Assembly: GCA_946543025.1 (NCBI GenBank)
Contig: CAMNLN010000221.1
Location: 1 to 5,990 of the forward strand
DNA length: 5,990 nucleotides
DNA from: an uncultured Verrucomicrobiota bacterium
GTDB taxonomy: Bacteria > Verrucomicrobiota > Kiritimatiellia > RFP12 > UBA1067
Direction: 5' to 3'
Below are positions 1 to 5,990 of the stretch, one piece after another. The position numbers and the translations under genes were made by a program. Positions within the stretch are counted from its first letter, which is position 1. Every line of letters begins with the position of its first letter. Under the pieces are notes generated by a model. The model was not told the origin of the DNA and did not search any database. It was given only the letters and a program-made list of their open reading frames with translations.

Positions 1-590
1 CCGGACTCCTGACGCTTTCCGGCGCGAACACCTACACGGGCCCGACTGCGGTAGAGGGCGGTACGCTCAGGATTGCCGGATCCGTCGCGTCCGACGAGCT
101 GATTCTCCGGAAGGACGGCGCGATCGACCTGGGCGGCGGCACGGTGACGTTCGCGACTGTGACGTCGCTCGACGGCAACCTCTCGCCGCAGGTGGTGAAC
201 GGCACGTTGCGCGTGGGCGAACGCCTGACGGTAGGCGCGACCGAGGGCGCGTACGGCACGGTGTTCGCGACGACGAACCTCACGCTCGCGGCGGGCGCGA
301 CGCTCGCGCTGACGGCGGACGACGCCGGGACGGCGGGCGACCTGCTGCTGGTGGAAGGGAATCTCGCGTGCGAAGGCGCGCTGACGGTGGACTTCGGGCG
401 CACGGCGGAGGATCCGCTCGCGTACGGCATGAAGATCCCGCTCGCGGAGGTGACGGGCGCGGTGACGGTGCCAGAGAAGATGACGGCGGCGAACGCGGGC
501 CTCGATCCCGTCACGCTGGGCGTCTCCATAGAGGGCGGTGTCCTCTACGCGACGGTCAAGTCTGGCGGCACGGCGCTGATTTTCCGGTAG
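1..590 (+). CDS. Autotransporter-associated beta-strand repeat protein, C-terminal part (5' end outside window)
   Basis: This reading frame is open from the left edge (first full codon at 3) to a TAG at 588-590 and gives the last 195 residues of a larger protein. It opens with LTLSGANTYTGPTAVEGGTL, a clear copy of the autotransporter-associated beta-strand repeat (PATR, PF12951 type). Such repeats stack as a right-handed beta-helix in exported or surface proteins. The remainder is rich in Gly, Ala, Thr and Val with alternating strand-like segments, and ends in GGTALIFR. No C-terminal outer-membrane barrel domain, PEP-CTERM tail or sortase motif is visible, so the route to the surface is not shown. 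Large proteins of this kind are frequent in Verrucomicrobiota and Kiritimatiellota. The substrate or ligand is unknown. The family call rests on one well-preserved repeat; the missing N-terminal part could hold further domains. Confidence 0.82.
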   Translation, partial: GLLTLSGANTYTGPTAVEGGTLRIAGSVASDELILRKDGAIDLGGGTVTFATVTSLDGNLSPQVVNGTLRVGERLTVGATEGAYGTVFATTNLTLAAGATLALTADDAGTAGDLLLVEGNLACEGALTVDFGRTAEDPLAYGMKIPLAEVTGAVTVPEKMTAANAGLDPVTLGVSIEGGVLYATVKSGGTALIFR

Positions 591-627
591 CGCCGCGTAA
601 GATTCGGCTTGCGCGCGCGAGTAACGT

Positions 628-649
628 GTGGGAAGACAACGGATCCCAC
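628..649. repeat. Short inverted repeat upstream of the PBP1C start
   Basis: GTGGGA (628-633) and TCCCAC (644-649) are perfect 6-bp complements separated by 10 bases, with two possible G-U pairs extending the stem outward. The element ends five bases before the ATG at 655. It has no following T-tract, so it does not look like an intrinsic terminator for the upstream gene. It could be an mRNA hairpin near the start codon, a small operator, or chance in GC-rich DNA. Confidence 0.35.
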
Positions 650-654
650 GTACG

Positions 655-2892
655 ATGCGAGCGCGTTCCAAGATTCGGGCGGGCGGTCTCCTGCTGAAGA
701 CGGGAGCCAGTGCCGCCGTCGTGTTCGCCGCCGCGCTGGCGGCGGCATGGATTGGCATTGGGTGGACAGACGAGGGGGCGGAGGCCTACGCGGGCGGCGT
801 GGTGCTGCGCGACGCGGGAGGAGAGGTGATGCGCGTTTCGCTGGGAACCGGCGACGTCGACTGCCGCCCGTACTACGTGGCCGATCCCGACGACTGGATC
901 GTGAAGGCGCTTGTGGCGGCGGAGGACGGGACGTTCTGGGAACATCGCGGAGTCCGTCCGCTCAGCGTGCTTCGCGCGACCTTTCAAAACCTCTTCCATC
1001 GGCGGCGGGTCTCGGGCGCGTCAACCATCACGATGCAGGCCGTGCGGCTGATTCGGCCGCACCCGAAAACATTGTGGTGGAAGTTCAAGGAAGCCGTGAT
1101 GGCGCTCAAGATGGAACGCTCGAAGGACAAGCGGTGGATTCTTTCGCAGTACCTCAATCGCGCGCCGTTCGGGTCGAACTTCATCGGCATCGAGGCGGCG
1201 GCAAACGGCTGGTTCGGGAAAGGCGCGAAGCAGCTGGGTCTGGGCGAGGCGGCCATGCTCGCGGGGATGGTACAGGCGCCGAGCCGGTTCCGTCCGGACC
1301 GAGGGTTCGAACGTGCCATCCGTCGGCGCGACTACGTGCTGGGGCGCATGAGGGCGCTCGGCATGGTCGCGGACGAGCAGATGAAGGCGGCGCAGTCGGT
1401 AAAGCCGGTCGTCTGCCGCGCGCCGCGCCCGTTCCGCCACCCGTATTTCTGCGACTGGGCGTTGCGCTGCCTGGGGCGCGGCCGGGCGGCGCAGCGGCAA
1501 GGCGGCGACTGCGTCACCACGCTTGACGCCGACATCCAGGGCCTATGCGAGCATGTCGTCGCCGAGGCCGCCGAGAAGGGCGGCTATTCCGTGGCGGCGG
1601 TCGTGATGCGCGTCGATACGGGCGCGGTGACGGCGCTTGCCTGCAGCGGCAACTACTTCGGGGGCGATGCCGGGCAGGTGAACGTGGCCCTTGCGCCGCG
1701 TCCGGCCGGATCGACGCTCAAGCCGTTCCTGGTCGCGTACGCGCTCGACCGGGGGTTTGTCACGCCGGAGGAACGGCTTGCGGACATCCCGATGGCTTTC
1801 AAGGGATATCGTCCCGCCAACTTCGATGCGCGCCATCGCGGGCTGGTGACGGTGCGCGACGCGCTCGTCCTGTCGCTCAACGTCCCGTTCGTGCGCCTGT
1901 TGAAGGACGTGGAGCTTGAACGGTTCGGCGGCACGTTGCGCGAGCTGGGGTTCGTGAACATGAAGGAGCCAGACGGCATGTTCGGGCTTGGAATGGCGAT
2001 CGGAAACGTGGAGACGTCGCTTCTGGAACTGACGGCGGCCTACGGGGCGATCGCGCGTGGCGGCGTTTGGAAACGCCCGTGCGCGTTTGCGCATGAAGCG
2101 TCGGAAGAACGGGCCGGTACGCGCATCTTTTCGCCTGGCGCGTGTTGGCTTGTGAGCGACATGCTGTCGGGGGACGAACGGAGCGCGGCGGCGTTGGGGC
2201 ATGTGGCCGACGTGGCGACCGTGCGATTCGCATGGAAGACGGGCACGAGCGCCGCCTACCGGGACGCATGGACCGTCGCGTGGAATCCCGAATACGTGGT
2301 GGGCGTCTGGTGCGGACACGTGTCGGGCGGATTCGGCGACACGACGCTCGTTGGCGCGAAGGCGGCCGCGCCGCTCGCCTGGCGCATCGCGCGGTCGCTT
2401 TATCCTCGCCAGGACGGGCCGTGGTTCGTCGAGCCGAACGAGGTGACACGTCGCCGCGTCTGTTCGCTCACGGGATTGCCCGCGAACGCGGACTGTCCCG
2501 TGACGGAGGTGGGGCGCGCGCTCGCGGGGCGGAGCCGCGCGGCGCTTTGTCCAGTACACTGCCGCGACCTGGACGGAAACGTGACAGAACGGATCGACCC
2601 GTCGCTGGCGGCTTTCTCGGGACGGATCGCGGCCGCCGGGGCTCTTGCGATCGCCCGCCCGGAGGATGGCGCGACGTTCCGCCGCGTGCCGGGTGGCATC
2701 CGCCAGAGAATCGTCTGCCAGGTGGCGGGAAATCCCGACGGGGCGAGGCTCTGGTGGTTCGTGGACGGCGTGCCGGCGGGCGAGAGCCTTGGGCTCGTGC
2801 CGTTCGTGGTCGCCTCCGAGCCGGGACGGCACGTGATCGCGTGCGCGACGGCGGAAGGGGTGAGCGCCACCGTGTCGGTCGACGTGCGGTAG
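655..2892 (+). CDS. pbpC: Penicillin-binding protein 1C (bifunctional glycosyltransferase/transpeptidase)
   Basis: This is a class A PBP that polymerises lipid II into glycan strands and cross-links stem peptides at the outer face of the inner membrane. The protein is 745 residues, close to E. coli PbpC. A basic N-terminus precedes one membrane anchor at about residues 18-36. The GT51 domain shows AAEDGTFWEHRG (catalytic Glu90), GASTITMQ (121-128), the KFKE segment with the second glutamate (Glu146), and ILSQYLNRAPFG. The transpeptidase domain shows STLK (Ser353, Lys356), SLN (407-409) and KTGT (528-531). A four-Cys segment (Cys603, 614, 632, 636) and a BiPBP_C-type domain (about 665-745, with LWWFVDG) mark it as PBP1C rather than PBP1A/1B. 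The ATG at 655 was chosen over an in-frame GTG at 628, which adds nine residues and has no ribosome binding site. No strong Shine-Dalgarno precedes 655 either; GGAAG at 631-635 is too far. No alpha-2-macroglobulin gene, often linked to pbpC, lies within the window. Confidence 0.93.
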   Translation: MRARSKIRAGGLLLKTGASAAVVFAAALAAAWIGIGWTDEGAEAYAGGVVLRDAGGEVMRVSLGTGDVDCRPYYVADPDDWIVKALVAAEDGTFWEHRGVRPLSVLRATFQNLFHRRRVSGASTITMQAVRLIRPHPKTLWWKFKEAVMALKMERSKDKRWILSQYLNRAPFGSNFIGIEAAANGWFGKGAKQLGLGEAAMLAGMVQAPSRFRPDRGFERAIRRRDYVLGRMRALGMVADEQMKAAQSVKPVVCRAPRPFRHPYFCDWALRCLGRGRAAQRQGGDCVTTLDADIQGLCEHVVAEAAEKGGYSVAAVVMRVDTGAVTALACSGNYFGGDAGQVNVALAPRPAGSTLKPFLVAYALDRGFVTPEERLADIPMAFKGYRPANFDARHRGLVTVRDALVLSLNVPFVRLLKDVELERFGGTLRELGFVNMKEPDGMFGLGMAIGNVETSLLELTAAYGAIARGGVWKRPCAFAHEASEERAGTRIFSPGACWLVSDMLSGDERSAAALGHVADVATVRFAWKTGTSAAYRDAWTVAWNPEYVVGVWCGHVSGGFGDTTLVGAKAAAPLAWRIARSLYPRQDGPWFVEPNEVTRRRVCSLTGLPANADCPVTEVGRALAGRSRAALCPVHCRDLDGNVTERIDPSLAAFSGRIAAAGALAIARPEDGATFRRVPGGIRQRIVCQVAGNPDGARLWWFVDGVPAGESLGLVPFVVASEPGRHVIACATAEGVSATVSVDVR

Positions 2893-2893
2893 G

Positions 2894-2922
2894 TTGCACG
2901 GTTGTTCAAGTTGTGGTATGCT
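2894..2922 (+). promoter_or_regulatory. Predicted sigma70-type promoter for the hydrolase-glycosidase pair
   Basis: TTGCAC (2894-2899) and TATGCT (2917-2922) are separated by exactly 17 bases, and TGG (2914-2916) directly precedes the second box as an extended -10 element. The first box matches the TTGACA consensus at three positions and the second matches TATAAT at four. The site begins two bases after the PBP1C stop and lies in a short stretch that is clearly AT-richer than its surroundings. A start point about seven bases past the -10 would fall at about 2929, the first base of the hydrolase ATG. The call is by eye. Confidence 0.6.
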
Positions 2923-2928
2923 ACGAAC

Positions 2929-4032
2929 ATGAAAACGAAAGACAAGATGCGCGCAGGGGCGCGATTCGGCGTGAGAACCATTCGCGGCGGCGTGGCACTC
3001 GCCGTCGTTTTGGCGGCGGCCGCCGGTCTTCGGGCCGCGCCCGCGAAGCCGGCCGATCCGGGTCCCGCCTGGACGAAGATCCTCGTGCAGGTGAAGTCGA
3101 CGCACGACGGCACGTTGCAGCCGTGCTACTTCTGGGCGCCGGAGGCGGCGAAGACGAACCCCGTGCCGCTGATCGTAGGCCTGCACACGTGGAGCTTCGA
3201 CTACAAGGCGACGTCGCATTACAAGACCGTGCTCGACTATGCGAAGAAACGCGGCTGGGCGATGGTGGGGCCGAACTTCCGGGGGCCGAACAAGACGCCG
3301 CCCGCCTGCGGCGGCGATCCGGCCGTGCAGGACATCGTCGACGCCGTGAACTACGCGAAGGCGCACACGAAGATCGATTCCGCGCGCGTGTACATCGCGG
3401 GCGGCTCCGGCGGCGGACACATGACGCTCCTCATGCTCGGGCGGCATCCCGAGATCTTTGCGGCGGGGGCGGCGTTCTGTCCGATCACCGACCTTGCGCG
3501 CTGGCACGCCGACTCCCTGCTCGACCATCCCGGACGCGGCAAGAACTACGCGAAAATGCTTGAGCAGGCGTGCGGCGGCACGCCTGCCGAGAAGCCGGAG
3601 GAATACGCCCGTCGCTCGCCGCTCACGTGGCTCGACCGCGCGAAGAAGGCGGGCGTGGGCGCGTACGTCGTCACGGGCATCCACGACGGCTGGAAGGGGT
3701 CTGTCCCCGTGGGACACTCCTTCCGCGCGTTCAACGCGCTCGCCAACCCCGAAGACCGCGTGAGCGAGGCGGACATCGCCGCCATCGAGGAGACGCAGCA
3801 GGTGCCGTCCGCGCTGGCGTACGACGGCCCGAAGGATCCGTTCTACTCCGATCGGATGCGCATCCACTTTCGGCGCACGTCGGCGAACGTGCGCTTCACC
3901 TTGATGGAGGGCGGGCACGGCGGCAACTACGCGGCGGGGCTCGACTTCCTCTCGCGCCAGGCGAAGGGCCGTCCGACGGACTTCGGCCTGCCGGCGACAG
4001 GCAAGGCGCGCGAAGAGGCGCTGGGCAAGTAA
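2929..4032 (+). CDS. Exported alpha/beta hydrolase, prolyl-oligopeptidase (S9)/esterase-like
   Basis: The 367-residue product starts with a Sec-type signal peptide: a Lys/Arg-rich n-region, a hydrophobic core at about residues 21-33 and an Ala-rich cleavage area near LRAAPA (35-39). The mature part is a single alpha/beta-hydrolase domain. The nucleophile elbow is GGSGG with Ser160, the acid is Asp253 in GIHDGWKGSVPVGHS, and the base is His330 in EGGHGGN. The HDG...VPVGHS pattern is typical of S9 peptidases and related esterases. The GLHTWS segment (85-90) is placed to supply the oxyanion hole. Substrate cannot be read from sequence. Next to an exported glycosidase, a carbohydrate-esterase role is a reasonable inference, but a peptidase is possible. 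The ATG at 2929 is preferred: an in-frame TTG at 2902 lies inside the predicted promoter. ATG 2947 is a shorter alternative that keeps the signal peptide. No Shine-Dalgarno precedes 2929, consistent with leaderless translation. Confidence 0.85.
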   Translation: MKTKDKMRAGARFGVRTIRGGVALAVVLAAAAGLRAAPAKPADPGPAWTKILVQVKSTHDGTLQPCYFWAPEAAKTNPVPLIVGLHTWSFDYKATSHYKTVLDYAKKRGWAMVGPNFRGPNKTPPACGGDPAVQDIVDAVNYAKAHTKIDSARVYIAGGSGGGHMTLLMLGRHPEIFAAGAAFCPITDLARWHADSLLDHPGRGKNYAKMLEQACGGTPAEKPEEYARRSPLTWLDRAKKAGVGAYVVTGIHDGWKGSVPVGHSFRAFNALANPEDRVSEADIAAIEETQQVPSALAYDGPKDPFYSDRMRIHFRRTSANVRFTLMEGGHGGNYAAGLDFLSRQAKGRPTDFGLPATGKAREEALGK

Positions 4033-4063
4033 CTGATCCGCCGGCATCGAACGATCGAGAAAT

Positions 4064-4067
4064 GGAG
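4064..4067 (+). promoter_or_regulatory. Ribosome binding site deciding the glycosidase start
   Basis: GGAG is followed by six bases and then the ATG at 4074, good Shine-Dalgarno spacing. This favours 4074 over the in-frame ATG at 4062, which overlaps this site and would put charged residues (METR) ahead of the signal peptide. It is the only clear Shine-Dalgarno in front of any complete gene here. Confidence 0.7.
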
Positions 4068-4073
4068 ACGCGG

Positions 4074-5963
4074 ATGAGAATCGTCGTTATGTGCTTATTG
4101 GCGCTTGGGTGTTGCACGGCGCCGGCATTCGAGGCGAAGTTCGAGGGCGAGAAGGTCGTGTTCAAGTGCCCGCTGGCCGGCACGTTCCGCCTGGAGTGCC
4201 AAACGGGAAAGGTGAAGCTCGCCGCCGCCGAAGGTGCGGTGGACTTTGCGGTGACGGAAGCGAAGTCGGAACAGATGCTTCTTTCCATGCTCGTGCCGAC
4301 GAGCTTCATCCAAGGCGGCGCGTGGCGCGTGGACGCGCAGGAAGGGGCGTTCCCGTTCGCGCTCGGGCTTGACGAGAAGCTGTTCAAGGGCAACGGACGC
4401 GAGGTCGCCGTGAAGGACGTCAACGGCGAGACGCTCACGCTCGGCTTTCCCGTTGGAACCTACTTTGAAGTGCAGGACAACCGCAAGTGGAACTGGAACA
4501 CGTTCGAGTACCGCATTTTTCTGCCGGCGGAAATGAAGCAGTGGCGGATGACGTACACGTTCAAGCCGGCACAGGGGCGGAAGAAACTGGTGGACAAGTT
4601 CGGGCAGACGCCGCGCGATTTTCCAGGAAAGATCTCGAATGAGGACGAGCTGAAGGCGGATGTCGCAGCTGAAAATGAATTCTATCGCTCGCTTGATTTT
4701 GCCGGACGGCTCGCGCGTGCGGGCGTTCGGCTGGACGCTTTCGGCGGCATCGAGGGGACGGGGCGGACGATCGGGCTGAAAAAGACGGGCTTTTTCCACC
4801 ATGAGAAGCGAGGTGCGCGGCACTGGCTCGTGGATCCGGCAGGCAACGCGTTCTTCCATCTGGGCGTGTGCGTGTTCGGCGGGGGGGACGACCTGACGGA
4901 TGTGACGGGGCGCGAGGACGCGTTCGAGTGGATTCCCCCGCGCGCGGGGCCGTTCGCCGCCGCGTGGAAGGCGGACGAGCCGTACTGGAGTGCGCGGGCC
5001 GTCTCGTACTACCGCGCTAACCTCGTGCGCAAGTTCGGATCGTATGACTGGACGGGCGCGGCCAAGCGGAACATCGTGCGCGTGCGCCAGGCAGGCTTCA
5101 ACTCGATGGGCGCGTTCGGCGAGGTGCCGGCGGCCGCCCGCGCCGCGTCGTTCCCCTATGTGAAGCAGTTCCCGTTCTGGAGCATCAAGAAGCTTCCCAC
5201 CGTGCGCGGAATGTTCGACCCGTACGACGCGGAGACGGTAAAGGCGGTGGAGCAGGCGCTCGACGCCGTGCGGGCGGACGCGGAGGATCCTCTGCTGATC
5301 GGCTACTTCCTCGACAACGAACAGGCGTTCGAGGCGATCGCCCGCGCACTTCCGGAGCTTGACGACGGCTGGGCGGCGAAGCGCGCGTTCGCGGCTTCGG
5401 GCAAGACGGCGGAGGCGTTCGCCGTGGATTTCATCGAGAAGTACTACAGCGTGATCGAGAAGGCGTTCCGCGCGCGCGATCCCAACCATCTGCTGCTCGG
5501 CAACCGCTGGATGCCGTCGACGGCTGACAACGAGACGCTTTGCCGCGTCGCGGGGAAACACTTGGACGCGATCAGCATCAACTACTACGCGCGCGAGATC
5601 GATCGCGCGTTCGTGAAGCGCGTCTATGAATGGAGCGGCGGGCTGCCGCAGATCTGGAGCGAGTTCTTCTATTCGTCCGGCCGCGAGTCAAACGTGGGGC
5701 CGTTCACGTTCGACATGCCGACGCAACGCGAACGCGGCAAGGCGTACGGGCGCTACGTGGGGACGGCGGCCGAAATCGGGTTCGTGGTGGGCGTGGAATG
5801 GTTCACGCTCATCGATCAGGCGGCGACGGGGCGTTACTTCCAGGGCATCGGCGGCGAGAGCTACAACACGGGGCTCCTCTCGGTGACAGACCGACCCTAT
5901 CGCGACCTCTGGGAAGAAATGGCGCAGGCGAACCTCTCCTTGCTCGGAAAACTGGTTCGTTGA
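4074..5963 (+). CDS. Exported glycoside hydrolase, clan GH-A, GH50/beta-agarase-like
   Basis: The 629-residue product has a short signal peptide: MRIVVMCLLALGCC then APAFEA. Cleavage may follow APA; the Cys pair at 13-14 makes a lipoprotein conceivable, though the lipobox is imperfect. Residues of about 20-170 look like a beta-rich N-terminal domain. From about 235 a TIM-barrel hydrolase follows. It shows HWLVDPAGNAFFHLG (250-264), GFNSMGAFGE (341-350), LIGYFLDNE (408-416), DPNHLLLGNRW (469-479), DAISINYY (498-505), QIWSEFFY (526-533) and VEWFTLIDQAATGRY (574-588). In clan GH-A the Glu after Asn is the acid/base and a later barrel Glu the nucleophile; these would be Glu416 and Glu530. The order and wording of these motifs resemble GH50 agarases, but the substrate is not established and the protein may belong to an unclassified neighbour family. 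It lies 41 bp after the hydrolase gene, probably co-transcribed. Translation ends at TGA 5961-5963. Confidence 0.82.
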   Translation: MRIVVMCLLALGCCTAPAFEAKFEGEKVVFKCPLAGTFRLECQTGKVKLAAAEGAVDFAVTEAKSEQMLLSMLVPTSFIQGGAWRVDAQEGAFPFALGLDEKLFKGNGREVAVKDVNGETLTLGFPVGTYFEVQDNRKWNWNTFEYRIFLPAEMKQWRMTYTFKPAQGRKKLVDKFGQTPRDFPGKISNEDELKADVAAENEFYRSLDFAGRLARAGVRLDAFGGIEGTGRTIGLKKTGFFHHEKRGARHWLVDPAGNAFFHLGVCVFGGGDDLTDVTGREDAFEWIPPRAGPFAAAWKADEPYWSARAVSYYRANLVRKFGSYDWTGAAKRNIVRVRQAGFNSMGAFGEVPAAARAASFPYVKQFPFWSIKKLPTVRGMFDPYDAETVKAVEQALDAVRADAEDPLLIGYFLDNEQAFEAIARALPELDDGWAAKRAFAASGKTAEAFAVDFIEKYYSVIEKAFRARDPNHLLLGNRWMPSTADNETLCRVAGKHLDAISINYYAREIDRAFVKRVYEWSGGLPQIWSEFFYSSGRESNVGPFTFDMPTQRERGKAYGRYVGTAAEIGFVVGVEWFTLIDQAATGRYFQGIGGESYNTGLLSVTDRPYRDLWEEMAQANLSLLGKLVR

Positions 5964-5990
5964 GCAGTAGGGGTCGGGTCGCTGCGGAAG

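Noticed and set aside
591..654. Possible promoter or terminator between the repeat protein and pbpC
   Set aside because: TAAGAT (598-603) resembles a -10 box but no acceptable -35 lies 16-18 bases upstream. The GC-rich stretch has no stem followed by a T-tract. Neither call can be supported.
2902..2928. TTG at 2902 as the hydrolase start
   Set aside because: It lies between the predicted -35 and -10 boxes, so it would not be in the mRNA from that promoter, and it adds nine residues ahead of a normal signal peptide.
2142..3563. A 473-codon plus-strand frame overlapping PBP1C and the hydrolase
   Set aside because: It runs across the intergenic gap in a different frame from both genes, and its translation is Arg/Gly-rich low complexity. 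It is a frame shadow.
1543..4047. A very long open frame (834 codons) on the minus strand
   Set aside because: It lies antisense to PBP1C and the hydrolase, its translation is dominated by Arg, His and Ala with no domain, and it spans the non-coding gap and promoter. GC-rich codon bias on the coding strand removes antisense stops, which explains its length.
3570..4073. Extension of the glycosidase frame upstream into the hydrolase gene
   Set aside because: The frame is open by chance; translation before 4074 is Arg-rich with no motif, while a GGAG site and a signal peptide place the start at 4074.
4095..5561. A 488-codon open frame on the minus strand
   Set aside because: It is antisense to the glycosidase, has an Arg/His/Leu-rich composition with no motif, and the sense strand gives a coherent glycosidase with signal peptide and ribosome binding site.
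5590..5609. Inverted repeat CGCGCGA / TCGCGCG with a 6-base loop
   Set aside because: It is inside the conserved glycosidase barrel and encodes Arg-Glu-Ile-Asp-Arg-Ala; the repeat follows from GC-rich codon choice, and there is no sign of a terminator or operator.
5964..5990. Possible terminator after the glycosidase
   Set aside because: The 27 remaining bases show no stem-loop with a T-tract; a terminator may lie beyond the window.

Overview
The window is a GC-rich stretch of a Gram-negative bacterial chromosome, with all four recognisable genes on the plus strand and tightly packed. Three things point to the Planctomycetes-Verrucomicrobia-Chlamydiae group, most plausibly Verrucomicrobiota or Kiritimatiellota. 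These are a protein carrying an autotransporter-associated beta-strand repeat, a class A penicillin-binding protein of the PBP1C type, and a pair of secreted polysaccharide-degradation-type enzymes. This placement is an inference from gene content; no rRNA or other marker is present.

Layout: (1) 1-590 is the C-terminal end of a large secreted or surface beta-helical protein whose 5' part lies outside the window. (2) 655-2892 encodes a complete PBP1C-like bifunctional peptidoglycan synthase with all expected glycosyltransferase and transpeptidase motifs and the C-terminal BiPBP_C-type domain. (3) 2929-4032 encodes an exported alpha/beta hydrolase of the prolyl-oligopeptidase/esterase type with an intact Ser-Asp-His triad. 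(4) 4074-5963 encodes an exported clan GH-A glycoside hydrolase resembling GH50/beta-agarase-like enzymes. The longest non-coding gap is 64 bp (591-654), so no long stretch is unexplained. The last 27 bases (5964-5990) hold nothing I can identify.

The hydrolase and the glycosidase are 41 bp apart and both exported, so they probably form a two-gene unit that trims a (possibly esterified) glycan outside the cytoplasm. A good sigma70-like promoter sits between the PBP1C stop codon and the hydrolase start. It is so close to the ATG that the transcript is predicted to be leaderless or nearly so. The glycosidase, as second gene, instead has a clear GGAG ribosome binding site. I see no tRNA, rRNA, CRISPR array, insertion sequence or attachment site. 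No wholly new multi-gene system is evident. The most useful leads are the predicted leaderless promoter and the divergent glycosidase with its partner hydrolase.
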